Shown here piece after piece: positions 48,015 through 57,433 of a DNA stretch of 64,000 nt. Every line of letters starts with the position of its first letter. The first letter of the stretch is position 1. Location of the stretch: assembly GCF_000372885.1 (NCBI RefSeq), contig NZ_KB889967.1:1117117-1181116 (forward strand). The letters are read 5' to 3'. A model generated the notes under the pieces. That model saw only the letters and a list, made by a program, of their open reading frames with translations. It was not told the DNA's origin and made no database searches. Origin of the DNA: Methyloversatilis thermotolerans. Its GTDB lineage: Bacteria > Pseudomonadota > Gammaproteobacteria > Burkholderiales > Rhodocyclaceae. A program made the position numbers and the translations under genes.

Positions 48015-49177
48015 GCGTCGGCCCCGGCCTTCACGGTGGCGTAGCCCCAGTCCAGCCAGGGCGTGAGCGCCACCACGTCCTCGGTATTGACGGTCGCGCC
48101 ACACCAGATGCGCAGCCCCGGTGGCGCATCGCGATAGGCCGAAATGTCGAACGCCGCGTTCTCGCGTTCGAGCAGCGCACACAGTCGCTGCACGATGGCC
48201 CAGCGCGCCTCCAGCGACTGCGACTCGAACCACGGATCGGTGATCCTCAGACACACCGAGGTATGCGAGCGGGTGTCGGCGCGATCGGCCAGAAAGTCCA
48301 CCCAGCCGGTGCGCGCCACCCAGCTTTCCAGCGCGGCAAAACTGGCCTTGCTGCGCGCGATCAGCGCGGGCAGCCCGCCAATGGATTCGGCCCAGCGCAG
48401 CACGTCGATCTGGTCCTCGACGCAGATCATCGACGGCGTGTTGATGGTGTTGCCTTCGAACAGATCCTCGGTGAGTCGCCCCTTGTTCATGAGCCGGAAC
48501 AGCTTGGGCACCGGCCACGGCGGCGTATGCCGGTACAGGCGCTCGACCGCGCGCGGGCTCAGCACGATCATGCCGTGCGCCGCCTCGCCGCCCATCACCT
48601 TCTGCCATGACCAGGTGGTCACATCCAGCTTGTGCCAGGGCAGGTCCATCGCGAAAGCGGCCGAGGTCGCATCGCAGATCGACAGGCCTGCGCGGTCGTC
48701 GGCGATCCAGTCGCCGTCCGGCACGCGCACACCGCCCGATGTGCCGTTCCAGGTGAACACCACGTCGCGCGTCCAGTCCACCGCCGACAGATCGGGCAGG
48801 CTGCCGTAGGGCGCGACCACCAGTCGGGCATTCGCGAGCTTGAGTACCGGGCCCACATCGGTCACCCAGTTCGCGCCGAAAGCCTCCCATGCCAGACAAT
48901 CCACCTCGCGCTCGCCCAGCAGGGTCCACAGCGCCATCTCGACCGCGCCGGTATCCGAGCCAGGCACGATGGCGATGCGGTAATCCGCGGGCACACCGAG
49001 CAATTGACGGCTGCGGTCTATCACTTCCTTCAGCTTCGCCAGCCCCTCCTTCGCGCGGTGCGAACGGCCGAGGAAGGCGTCCTGCAGCACATCCAGCGTC
49101 CAGCCCGGACGCTTGACGCAGGGACCGGAGGAAAAATACGGACGGGCCGGACGTATTTCGGGCTTGGCGACAGTCAT
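48011..49177 (-). CDS. serC: Phosphoserine aminotransferase (Methanosarcina/alphaproteobacterial type)
   Basis: PLP enzyme of 388 residues making phosphoserine from phosphohydroxypyruvate. PARPYFSSGPCVKRPGW, IVPGSDTGAVEMALWTLLG, WNGTSGGVRVPDGDW and the PLP Lys in TWSWQKVMGGEAAHG define the SerC_2 branch, different from the E. coli type. Start at 49177; a 17-residue extension is unlikely. It is adjacent to the fhc cluster, which suits a methylotroph that needs much serine or glycine, but a serine cycle is not shown here. Confidence 0.93.
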   Translation of the reverse strand: MTVAKPEIRPARPYFSSGPCVKRPGWTLDVLQDAFLGRSHRAKEGLAKLKEVIDRSRQLLGVPADYRIAIVPGSDTGAVEMALWTLLGEREVDCLAWEAFGANWVTDVGPVLKLANARLVVAPYGSLPDLSAVDWTRDVVFTWNGTSGGVRVPDGDWIADDRAGLSICDATSAAFAMDLPWHKLDVTTWSWQKVMGGEAAHGMIVLSPRAVERLYRHTPPWPVPKLFRLMNKGRLTEDLFEGNTINTPSMICVEDQIDVLRWAESIGGLPALIARSKASFAALESWVARTGWVDFLADRADTRSHTSVCLRITDPWFESQSLEARWAIVQRLCALLERENAAFDISAYRDAPPGLRIWCGATVNTEDVVALTPWLDWGYATVKAGADA

Positions 49178-49222
49178 GGCAAGTGCGGGGAAATCGGGAA
49201 AAAGCGGATGAGTATAGCGGCG

Positions 49223-49297
49223 CGCCACGCGCGAGCGCGCGTGGCGGCGTCCGTCACGAATGTTTTGTGCCGGTGCGGCCGGATGACAGTCCGGCCG
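49223..49297. repeat. Two strong inverted repeats between fhcC and serC
   Basis: First: CGCCACGCGCG / CGCGCGTGGCG around AG (49223-49246). Second: CGGCCGGA / TCCGGCCG around TGACAG (49276-49297). Both lie between the fhcC stop and the serC start on the minus strand; a TATACT sequence at about 49213-49218 could be the -10 of serC. They may end the fhc transcript. Confidence 0.5.
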
Positions 49298-49325
49298 TCG
49301 GCAACCGGTGGCCGCGACGGTCCGA

Positions 49326-50141
49326 TCAGCCGCGGATCAGCATTTCGCCGCGGCCGGTCGCACCCATGTCGCCCATGAAACGGCGTACCGTGCATGCGCT
49401 GGCATCGAGCGCGCCAAAGGCGCCCGGCAGCCCCTTCCAGCTCGCGTACAGCAGGCTCAGGAAGCCCAGACGGTGCGCACCGCAATCCACCATGCCCGGC
49501 AGCATCTGCACCGGCAGCGCGTTAAGGATGAGGGTGCCACGCTTCATCAGGTAGCCCGGATAGGCACCGACCGTACCGGCCACCGCGATGGTGCCGGCGA
49601 TCATGCGCGACGCGCAGTAGTCGCCCGCATTGCCGCTGACCAGGATCTGGCCGCGCCGCATGCGATCGCCGAGGCGTTCCCCGGCATTGCCGGCGACCAG
49701 CAGCAGGCCGCCCGCCATGCCCTTCATGTCGCCGGGCACGGCGCCACCGGCGTAATCGCCGACATTCCCGCGCACCTCGACCCGGCCACCCTTCATGCCG
49801 GAGGCGCAGAACGCGCCGGTGCTGCCGGTCACGATGACTTCGCCGCCCAGCATGCGCTGCGCGACATAGCCGCCAGCATCGCCTTCTACCGTCACGCGTC
49901 CGGATTTCATGCCGGCGCCGATGCGTTCGAAGCGGCTGCAGTCGCCGCGGAACACGATGTCGCCCGGATCGTCGCCGGACAGATCGAACAGCGCATCGAC
50001 ACGCACGACATTCTTGCCGACCTGGAGCGTCAGTGCCGCCACATCGGCCGGCGTCATGCCGGCCAGCGCCGTCGGATTCAGCGCGCCCGCGTCCACGCGT
50101 TGCGCCGGCGCGCTGCGCAGGGTCAGGACCAGTGCACTCAT
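49326..50141 (-). CDS. fhcC: Formyltransferase/hydrolase complex subunit C
   Basis: Subunit of 271 residues of the complex that turns formyl-H4MPT into formate. It is a beta-helix protein of the FwdC/GltS-C type with repeated Gly-rich turns (GDAGGYVAQRMLGG, GNVGDYAGGAVPGDMKG, GNAGERLGDRMRRG, GNAGDYCASRMIAG). It helps bind the methylofuran-like cofactor arm. Last gene of fhcBADC; the start overlaps the fhcD stop (ATGA). Confidence 0.95.
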   Translation of the reverse strand: MSALVLTLRSAPAQRVDAGALNPTALAGMTPADVAALTLQVGKNVVRVDALFDLSGDDPGDIVFRGDCSRFERIGAGMKSGRVTVEGDAGGYVAQRMLGGEVIVTGSTGAFCASGMKGGRVEVRGNVGDYAGGAVPGDMKGMAGGLLLVAGNAGERLGDRMRRGQILVSGNAGDYCASRMIAGTIAVAGTVGAYPGYLMKRGTLILNALPVQMLPGMVDCGAHRLGFLSLLYASWKGLPGAFGALDASACTVRRFMGDMGATGRGEMLIRG

Positions 50142-51034
50142 TTCAGGATCTCCCGCAGGTGGTACTGGAACTGCCCCAGCTTGCCACCGTAGTTGCCGGC
50201 GGACAGACGACGGATGCCGCCGGCCGCGCCGATCTTGCACACTTCGCGCATGCCCACTTCCATCGCCTTCTTGACCGATGCATCGGTCAGCCCGTCGATC
50301 ACGATCTCCAGCACCGCGCCGATGCGCTCGTCCAGTTCGGACTTCGTGGCGCCGCGCAGGGTGGGGCAGAAGGCATCGTTGGTCGATGCCGACAGCGCCT
50401 TGTATTTCGATCCGACCTTGGAGCCGGAGCGCACAACGCCCCCCGGAAAGGGCATCACGACATCGGGCAGCTTGCGCATTTCGCGGATCGCCGCTTCGCA
50501 GGCCTCCAGTGCCTGTACCTGGCTGTCGGCCAGCACGAGGAAATTGCCCCCGCCCACCGACTTCACCATGCGCGCGGTATCCTGCACCAGGAACTCGCCA
50601 TCCATGACCGGCACGCGCCAGTAGCGCTTGCCGGCGATCTGCTTGGACGTCTGGAAGCCATCGCCGAAGAAGCGCAACGTCTTGCCCAGCGGCACCGGAT
50701 CGCCTTCGTCCAGACCGGCGAAGATGGCACTGGTCGGACTGGTGAGCACGCACTGACCGACGCGTCGCTCGATCTGCTTGATCAGTTCCTTGCTCGATAC
50801 CGCGAATACCAGCACCGACACGCCGGGCCGGCCATCGGGCGTTTCCGACGGCGACAGCACGCGTTCGATGCCCGCTTCCGCACCGCAGGCGATGACCGAA
50901 GTCGCGAAGCCGGTCATCGCAGCGGCCGAATTCATGGCCCAGGTTTCGTTGTAGGCGGTGATGATGAGGCGTATGCCCCGCATGCCGAACGCTTCGGCGA
51001 AGGTATCGTCGATCGATACACCGTTGATGATCAT
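50138..51034 (-). CDS. fhcD: Formylmethanofuran:H4MPT formyltransferase (complex subunit D)
   Basis: Cytoplasmic enzyme of 298 residues (Ftr homologue) that moves the formyl group from formyl-H4MPT to methylofuran. Starts MIINGVSIDDTFAEAFGMRG, the usual Ftr N-terminus, and keeps FPGGVVRSGSKVGSKYK. ATGA overlap with fhcC downstream; 4-base gap to fhcA upstream. Confidence 0.97.
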   Translation of the reverse strand: MIINGVSIDDTFAEAFGMRGIRLIITAYNETWAMNSAAAMTGFATSVIACGAEAGIERVLSPSETPDGRPGVSVLVFAVSSKELIKQIERRVGQCVLTSPTSAIFAGLDEGDPVPLGKTLRFFGDGFQTSKQIAGKRYWRVPVMDGEFLVQDTARMVKSVGGGNFLVLADSQVQALEACEAAIREMRKLPDVVMPFPGGVVRSGSKVGSKYKALSASTNDAFCPTLRGATKSELDERIGAVLEIVIDGLTDASVKKAMEVGMREVCKIGAAGGIRRLSAGNYGGKLGQFQYHLREILK

Positions 51035-51038
51035 GTGC

Positions 51039-52709
51039 TCAGCTCCGCTTGCGGCAGGCGTGGGGAATCAGCTTCGAACCGCCGCCGCATTCGCACAGCT
51101 CGTCGTCACTGATCTTGAAATTGTTCATGCGCACCGAGTGGTACTGGCGGAAGTAGGGTTCGATCTTCTTCTCGATGCCGCGATCGAATTCCGGCTTCAC
51201 CACATGCGTGTTGCCACGCACCACCTTCACCACCTTGCCGTCGCGCACCACCAGCTCGCCGTCCTTGAACACCAGTTCCGGCTTTTCGAACATGCGCTCG
51301 CGGTCGGCGTCCTCCTTGTAGACGACGATGTCGGCTGCCGCGCCCGGTGCCAGATGGCCGCGGTCGGTCAGTCCGAGGATGCGCGCCGGCGCGGCGCGCG
51401 TCATGATGGCGATCTCGTAGAGCGAGTACTCGCGCTCGAGGCTGGCCAGATTGCTCATGGCCTTCGCATCGGCGTTGATCGTGTCCAGCATGGAATTGCG
51501 GAAGCTGCGGTCGGTGAGCAGCTTGATCAGATGCGGATAGGTGGTGAACGGCGCGCCATTCGGGTGATCCGTGGTCAGGAAGATGCGCCACGGATCGTCG
51601 ACCATCAGGAAGATTTCCAGACCGATCGCCCACTGCAGCGCATTGACGAAATTCTGGTCCTTGTACTTGAACGGCACCACGCCGCAGCCGGCTTCCATCT
51701 CGATGTCCATCACCGCCGACTTCTTCGGCGACGCCAGACCGGAGTTCCGGTACTGCGACATGTTGTCGCCGGACGCGGTGACGGTCTGGCCGAACAGCAC
51801 CTGGCCGACGTCCGCGGTCACGTTCTTGTGCCGGTTGATCGCCTCGGCGATGCGCGCGGCGCCGGACGAGAACTTGCGGTCACCCTCGCTGCCGTAGCTG
51901 TGGAACTGGATGTGCGTCAGGTGGATGGGCAGACCTTCGGCCGCATCCATCGTCGCCAGCGTGGAATCCACATTGCCCGCCACGCCCAGATTGCTCGCAT
52001 GCACGTGCAGCGGGTGCGGCACGCCCAGTTCATGCACCGCACGCGACAGCGTGCGCAGAATCTGGCGCGGTGTCACGCCGTAGTATGCGTTCTGTTCATC
52101 GACATCCAGCTTGCGCTGGTTGAACTTGAACGCCGAAATGCCGCCCGGGTTCACCACCTTGATGCCCAGCGTCTGCGTGGAATGCAGGATCCACGCAACA
52201 TAGTCGTTGATGGTCTGCTGGTCTTCCTTCGCCACCAGCATGCGCAGCAGGAAGTCGTCGCTGCCCAGCATGGCGTAGCCGCCGGTATCGACGATGGGCG
52301 TGTCGCCCATTTCCATGTGCGCCTGACGCGCATTCATCGGGATGATGGCCGGCTCGAAACACGAGGTATAGCCCATCTCCGCATAGCGGTAGCCCGCCGC
52401 CAGCGTGCCGGGTGCGCAGTAGCCGCAGCTCGAGCGGGTGATTTCAGTGCGCGCCACCGGATCGTCGCGATGATCCTCGGGCAGCATTTCGCGCGCGATG
52501 TTGACCTTGCCGCCGCCGATGTGGGTGTGCATGTCGATCGCACCCGACATGACGATGCGACCCGACACATTGTATTCGGCGCTCACCTTGTCGCCGTCGG
52601 CGAGCGAGGCGACGATGCGGCCATCCTTCACGTAGATGTCGCGCACCTGGTCGTCGACGCCATTCGCCGGGTCGATCACCCGGCCTCCTGTCAGCTTGAT
52701 GACGCTCAC
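51039..52709 (-). CDS. fhcA: Formyltransferase/hydrolase complex subunit A (formylmethanofuran hydrolase)
   Basis: Metal-dependent amidohydrolase of 556 residues (FwdA homologue) that releases formate. DMHTHIGGGKVNIAREM holds the first metal-binding His pair; later His and Asp residues (HVHASN, TDHPNG) complete the site. The last 20 or so residues have an unusual Cys cluster (LCECGGGSKL, HACRK), resembling a small metal-binding tail. Start is GTG 52709 overlapping the fhcB stop (GTGA). Confidence 0.96.
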   Translation of the reverse strand: MSVIKLTGGRVIDPANGVDDQVRDIYVKDGRIVASLADGDKVSAEYNVSGRIVMSGAIDMHTHIGGGKVNIAREMLPEDHRDDPVARTEITRSSCGYCAPGTLAAGYRYAEMGYTSCFEPAIIPMNARQAHMEMGDTPIVDTGGYAMLGSDDFLLRMLVAKEDQQTINDYVAWILHSTQTLGIKVVNPGGISAFKFNQRKLDVDEQNAYYGVTPRQILRTLSRAVHELGVPHPLHVHASNLGVAGNVDSTLATMDAAEGLPIHLTHIQFHSYGSEGDRKFSSGAARIAEAINRHKNVTADVGQVLFGQTVTASGDNMSQYRNSGLASPKKSAVMDIEMEAGCGVVPFKYKDQNFVNALQWAIGLEIFLMVDDPWRIFLTTDHPNGAPFTTYPHLIKLLTDRSFRNSMLDTINADAKAMSNLASLEREYSLYEIAIMTRAAPARILGLTDRGHLAPGAAADIVVYKEDADRERMFEKPELVFKDGELVVRDGKVVKVVRGNTHVVKPEFDRGIEKKIEPYFRQYHSVRMNNFKISDDELCECGGGSKLIPHACRKRS

Positions 52710-53998
52710 GCGCTCACCTCCTTCAGTTTTGCGGTGATCGCGGCCGCGACGGTCGCTGCGGACGGCAGGCCGGTGGCACGCAGGGCGCGCAGCGGCAGCG
52801 TGGCGCCCTTGTCGCCGCGGAAGAAATGACCGACATGATGCACGCCGGGCGTGGATACCGGAATGAATACTTCCGGCTCGCGCTCGAGCTTCAGTGTCGG
52901 CGGGGCGATCACCACGCAGGCTTCGGCCGGCGGCTGTTTCGTGTCGTTCAGTGCGCTCACCCAGACCACGGTGTCGGTTTCGCCTTCGGCGATCAGACGC
53001 GCGCTGCCGTTGTGCACCGGGTCGTACAGCGGAATGCCGCTCGCGAAACTGGTGCGCATCGGATAGCCGGTCTGCCAGGCATGCACCATGGATGCGTTCA
53101 GTTCGCCGTCCGCACCGCCCAGACCCAGACCGTTGCAGCGCGTGCTGACATTCAGTGTGCGCACCACGGCCATGATGGCGTTGATGTTCAGGTCCACCTG
53201 GGATGGCTGGAAATCGCCGGCCATCCAGACCAGTACCGAGTACTTCGCGGCGCGCAAGGCATCCGCCAGTGCCTGCCAGCGGGCAATCTCGATGCCCAGC
53301 GGCGCGGCGTCGCGCACCGGCTGCTTCGCCAGCAGCGCATTCAGTGTCGACAGCGCCTCCGGCATGCGGCTGCAGTCGAAATCGAATACCTCGGGTTCGC
53401 GCCCGTCCGGCGAACGACCGGGTGCCGTATTCAGGTCGCCACCCAGATAGACGATGCGTCGCGCCGACGGTGCCGGCTCGAACATCGCTTCGTCGTTCCA
53501 CACATAGCGCTCGAAGAAACGGGACGACTTGGTCACCACGTCGGTACCCACCAGCACGATCAGGTCGGCGCGGTTCTTCACCTCGGCCAGCGTGGTGGTG
53601 ACATAGCCGATGTCCTGTACGACACGCGTCGAACGCCAACCGATTTCGGAATACAGGTGATCGACCACACCACCGGCGGCATCCGCCAGATCCATCACTC
53701 CGCGCATGCCATTCACATCGAGCGCCATGCCGCTGAATACCGGCAGCGCCGAGGTCTTCACGCGTCGCGCGACTTCCGCGTACGCCTCCTCGAAGCTGAC
53801 CGCCTTGCCTGCGATACGCGCGCCGGCGCCGGCATGCGCGACGCCCATGCGGGCAAAACCCGCCTGCGCCTTCGGGCATCCTCCCGCCACCACCGCGAGC
53901 GCATCGCCGCCGGTGTCCACGCTCAAGTCGTCACATGCCAGCCCACAGAAGGGACAGGCGACTTCGGCGACGACGCTTGAAGTCGCTTCATTCGTCAT
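52706..53998 (-). CDS. fhcB: Formyltransferase/hydrolase complex subunit B
   Basis: Product of 430 residues related to the molybdopterin subunit FwdB, but in the methylotroph complex this subunit is not redox-active. The N-terminus keeps ACPFCGLACDDL; the rest follows the FwdB fold without a full cofactor site. First gene of fhcBADC, transcribed leftward; the start is 270 bases from the divergent beta-RFAP synthase operon. Confidence 0.95.
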   Translation of the reverse strand: MTNEATSSVVAEVACPFCGLACDDLSVDTGGDALAVVAGGCPKAQAGFARMGVAHAGAGARIAGKAVSFEEAYAEVARRVKTSALPVFSGMALDVNGMRGVMDLADAAGGVVDHLYSEIGWRSTRVVQDIGYVTTTLAEVKNRADLIVLVGTDVVTKSSRFFERYVWNDEAMFEPAPSARRIVYLGGDLNTAPGRSPDGREPEVFDFDCSRMPEALSTLNALLAKQPVRDAAPLGIEIARWQALADALRAAKYSVLVWMAGDFQPSQVDLNINAIMAVVRTLNVSTRCNGLGLGGADGELNASMVHAWQTGYPMRTSFASGIPLYDPVHNGSARLIAEGETDTVVWVSALNDTKQPPAEACVVIAPPTLKLEREPEVFIPVSTPGVHHVGHFFRGDKGATLPLRALRATGLPSAATVAAAITAKLKEVSA

Positions 53999-54128
53999 GA
54001 GTCATCCGTTTCATCAGCTTGATTGAACCCGCAATCCGCAACGATACAACAAGCCTCAAAGCCCGTCGGAACTCGCGTTCTCTTGTCGCAACGCAGCATC
54101 CAGAGCCGGCCTGAGGACCACGATCAGA

Positions 54129-54148
54129 CTGTTACACAAGCGTAACAG
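54129..54148. promoter_or_regulatory. Inverted repeat CTGTTAC-N6-GTAACAG between divergent C1 operons
   Basis: Perfect seven-base arms with a 6-base centre (ACAAGC), between fhcB (starts 53998, leftward) and the beta-RFAP synthase gene (starts 54273, rightward). Its symmetry and place suggest an operator that controls both C1 operons. A possible -10 (GATAAT, about 54237-54242) for the rightward operon lies downstream of it. Confidence 0.5.
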
Positions 54149-54272
54149 CACGATCCGTAAACGACCGCGAGCGCGGCCGCTTGAACGGCCCGCATCCGAT
54201 TGCAAGGGTAACTTGCCTTCACGGCGCGCTATTTTGGGATAATCGCAGACTTTTCCACGAGTACCTCCATTG

Positions 54273-55247
54273 ATGAACACAGCGCATGCGACCGCCGCCA
54301 CCCTGGAAGTCAGGGCACCCGCTCGCCTGCACATGGGCTTCATCGACCTGGATGGCAGCCTCGGGCGCCGCTTCGGCAGCATAGGGCTGACGCTGGAGGG
54401 CCTGAACACCACTCTGCGCATCCGGCCTTCGGCCGCGCTCGAGGTCAATGGTCATGATGCGGATCGCGCCGGACGCTACGCGCGTACCCTGATTGATCAC
54501 TACGCACTGCCGCCGGTCCGGATCGACATCGTCGGAGCCATCCCCCCGCACTCCGGTCTCGGCTCCGGTACCCAGCTCGCGCTGGCAACCGGCATGGGTC
54601 TATCCCGCCTGTTCGGTCTGGGTCTGACCGCGCGCGACGTCGCCGCCCTGCTCGACCGCGGCGCGCGCTCCGGCATCGGCATCTGCGGTTTCGACAGCGG
54701 CGGCTTCATCGTCGATGCCGGCCGTGGCGCCGTCGACGCGCCGCCGCCCATCGTGGCGCACATGCCCTTCCCGGACGCCTGGCGCATGGTGCTCATATTC
54801 GATCACGCGTGCCGTGGTCTGCATGGCGCGGCCGAGAAAGAGGCTTTCCGCGTGCTGCCGCCGTACGCGCCCGGCGTGGCCGACCGGCTCTGCCGCCTCG
54901 TGCTGATGCGCGCCCTGCCCGCGCTCGCCGAATGCGACATCGACATGTTCGGCGCGGCCATCAACGAAATCCAGCGCAGCGTCGGCGACTATTTCGCACC
55001 GGCACAGGGGGGGCGCTATACCAGTTCGCTGGTCAGTTCGGTGGCGGAACACATGGCGGCGAACGGCGCGGCCTGCATAGGTCAGAGTTCCTGGGGTCCG
55101 ACCGGCTTTGCGCTGGCGGCGTCGCCGGACGAGGCCGCCGCACTGGTCGCGTCGGCACGCGAACGCTTCCCCGGACATGACGGACTGGAATTGATGATTT
55201 GCGCTGCGCGCAACCAGGGCGCGCAGTGGGAGGAAACGCCGGCCTGA
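54273..55247 (+). CDS. Beta-ribofuranosylaminobenzene 5'-phosphate synthase
   Basis: First committed enzyme of H4MPT synthesis, condensing PRPP and p-aminobenzoate. Product of 324 residues of the GHMP kinase superfamily, with PPHSGLGSGTQLALATG as the phosphate-binding loop. It starts the rightward operon with mtdB, the ATP-grasp genes, mch and fae. In methylotroph clusters this gene was called orf4. ATG 54273 was preferred over an adjacent TTG at 54270. Confidence 0.93.
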   Translation: MNTAHATAATLEVRAPARLHMGFIDLDGSLGRRFGSIGLTLEGLNTTLRIRPSAALEVNGHDADRAGRYARTLIDHYALPPVRIDIVGAIPPHSGLGSGTQLALATGMGLSRLFGLGLTARDVAALLDRGARSGIGICGFDSGGFIVDAGRGAVDAPPPIVAHMPFPDAWRMVLIFDHACRGLHGAAEKEAFRVLPPYAPGVADRLCRLVLMRALPALAECDIDMFGAAINEIQRSVGDYFAPAQGGRYTSSLVSSVAEHMAANGAACIGQSSWGPTGFALAASPDEAAALVASARERFPGHDGLELMICAARNQGAQWEETPA

Positions 55248-55352
55248 CTCACCCGGTCCGGTCAGCAACAGAGGAGAGGTGCTCCGGCACCACACAAGGA
55301 CGTCACTTCGACGAGAACATGCAGCCCTAGGGCGGAAAGAGCGAGAACGACC

Positions 55353-56255
55353 ATGGAAAACCCGTACATCCTGCACATGTTCAGCCCCACCAACAACATC
55401 AGTCCCTTCGATGTGAACATGGCGTGCGACGCCGGTTTCCAGGTGCTGATGCCCTACTCCGGTGTCGGTCTGGACCAGATCTATGGCCTTACGCAGGATG
55501 CGATCTTTTCGCGCGGCCCCAATGGCGTGAAGCGCACCGGCATCTTCATCGGCGGCCGCGACATCGGTCTGGCGGCCGACATGCTGGATGCCTGCCGTGG
55601 TGCCATGGTGCCGCCGTTCGAAGTGTCGGTGTTCGCCGATCCGAGCGGCGCCTTCACCACCGCGGCCGCGCTGGTGGCCTGCGTGGAACGCCAGTTGCGC
55701 AAGGCACACAACACCGGTCTCGAAGGCAAGACGGTTCTCGTGCTCGGAGGCACCGGACCGGTGGGCACCGCGGCTGCGGTACTGGCTTCGGGCGCCGGCG
55801 CCAAGGTGCTGGTCGGCAGCCATTCCAGCGCGATGCGTGCACGCGTGGCGTCGGAAGTGGTGAATGCGCGCTACGGCTCTTCGGTGGAACCGGTTGAAGC
55901 CGGCTCGAACGAACAGAAGATGGGCCTGCTGCCGCAGGCCAACGTGATCTTCTGCACCGCCAAGGCCGGCATCCAGGTGCTCAGCAAGGAACAGCTCAAG
56001 CGCGCCAGTTCGCTGCTGGTCGCGGCGGACGTGAACGCAGTGCCGCCGGCCGGCATCGAAGGACTGGGCGTGATGGATGACGGCACGCCGCTGGAAGCCG
56101 GTTCGGGCAAGGCGGTCGGCATCGGCGCGCTCGCCATCGGCAACGTGAAGTACCTCTGCCAGCGCGGTCTTTTCCAGCGCATGATCAACACCGAGAAGCC
56201 GGTCTACCTCGATTTCCGCGACGCCTTCGCAACCGCCCGCGAACTGGTTGCGTGA
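55353..56255 (+). CDS. mtdB: NAD(P)-dependent methylene-H4MPT dehydrogenase
   Basis: Cytoplasmic enzyme of 300 residues that oxidises methylene-H4MPT to methenyl-H4MPT with NAD(P)+. Starts ENPYILHMFSPTNNISPFDV, and the Rossmann motif LGGTGPVGTAAAVLASGAG is near residue 128. The gene follows beta-RFAP synthase by 105 bases. Step two after Fae in formaldehyde oxidation. Confidence 0.96.
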   Translation: MENPYILHMFSPTNNISPFDVNMACDAGFQVLMPYSGVGLDQIYGLTQDAIFSRGPNGVKRTGIFIGGRDIGLAADMLDACRGAMVPPFEVSVFADPSGAFTTAAALVACVERQLRKAHNTGLEGKTVLVLGGTGPVGTAAAVLASGAGAKVLVGSHSSAMRARVASEVVNARYGSSVEPVEAGSNEQKMGLLPQANVIFCTAKAGIQVLSKEQLKRASSLLVAADVNAVPPAGIEGLGVMDDGTPLEAGSGKAVGIGALAIGNVKYLCQRGLFQRMINTEKPVYLDFRDAFATARELVA

Positions 56256-56290
56256 GTGGATGCGCCGGGCCTCGCCCGGCGCAATGAGCG

Positions 56291-57421
56291 ATGCCGCACT
56301 GGCTCATCGTTGCCGCGAACGCCGGGCCGCTTGCGCGCGCTTGCGTCGACGCGGGCCACGGTTGTGACCTGATCGAACCGTTCGGCGACGTCGATACCTG
56401 CGCGCTGGCCGACCGGCATGTTCGCGTGGATGTCGGCATGTACGGCTTCACCACCCGCGTGGTCGAGGCCGCCGCCTCGCTGCGCGGCGACTGGGACGGC
56501 ATCGTGCTCGGTTCCGGTTTCGAGGCGCGGCCCGGACTGATCGATGACATGGCCCGCCTCGGCACGGTGTTCGGCAACGATGCGGCAACGGTCCGCAGGT
56601 GCAAGGATCCGGTCGTGCTCGCGGCGGTGGCCCGGGACAGCGCATTGCCAATGGCCGAACCCCGCACATGCGGGGCGCTGGACCGGAGCTGGCTGGTAAA
56701 ACCGATCGGCGCTTGCGGCGGTCTGGGCATCCGGCAGGCGGACGACGGCGAACATATGGCCCCCGGCTGGTACGGCCAGCGCTTCGTACGCGGGATGCCG
56801 GCGTCGGTGCTTTTCCTCGCCGATGGAGCACGCGTGCGCATCGTCGGCTTGAGCGAACAGCGTCCCGGCGGCAAGGCCGGTCCGTTCGCGTGGCGCGAGG
56901 CGATCAGCCATGCGCCGGTCGCCGCCGAGGTCGAGGCAGGCATTGCGCAGGCGCTCGCCATGCTTGTCGCACGGCTCGGCTTGCGCGGCCTCAATGGAGC
57001 GGACCTCGTGTTTGACGGTGCCACGCCGATATTGCTGGAGATCAACCCGCGCCCGACGGCAACGATGGCGCTGTACGATCACGAGGTGGACGGCGGGCTG
57101 TTCGCCGCGCACATCGCGGCCTGCACCGGACGACTGGACCCGGTGCCGCCTTCGCGGCGCTGCGGACGGCGTGGATTGCGCGTGGTCTATGCAGAACGCG
57201 AGACGGACATTCCGGCTGCAGCCGGCTGGCCAACGGGCACCACCGACCTGCCGGCGGCCGGCAGCCGCATCGCGGCTGGCGCCCCGATATGTACCGTCTA
57301 CGCGGCGGGAGAGGACAATGAATCGATTCGCGCCGGCCTCGACCGGCACGAACGAGCAGTGCTGTACATGTCCGCATCGTCGAACGAACGCGGGCAGACG
57401 ACGACAACAGTCTTTACGTGA
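56291..57421 (+). CDS. ATP-grasp enzyme of the C1 cluster (COG2232-like)
   Basis: Product of 376 residues with an ATP-grasp core (about 110-270). SWLVKPIGACGGLGIRQAD is the ATP-grasp lid and ILLEINPRPTATMALYD holds the metal-binding residues. Such genes always travel with H4MPT or methylofuran clusters in methylotrophs. It probably joins an amino acid or carboxylate during cofactor synthesis; the substrate is unknown. Ends 12 bases before mch. Confidence 0.85.
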   Translation: MPHWLIVAANAGPLARACVDAGHGCDLIEPFGDVDTCALADRHVRVDVGMYGFTTRVVEAAASLRGDWDGIVLGSGFEARPGLIDDMARLGTVFGNDAATVRRCKDPVVLAAVARDSALPMAEPRTCGALDRSWLVKPIGACGGLGIRQADDGEHMAPGWYGQRFVRGMPASVLFLADGARVRIVGLSEQRPGGKAGPFAWREAISHAPVAAEVEAGIAQALAMLVARLGLRGLNGADLVFDGATPILLEINPRPTATMALYDHEVDGGLFAAHIAACTGRLDPVPPSRRCGRRGLRVVYAERETDIPAAAGWPTGTTDLPAAGSRIAAGAPICTVYAAGEDNESIRAGLDRHERAVLYMSASSNERGQTTTTVFT

Positions 57422-57433
57422 GGAGCAAGGCCT

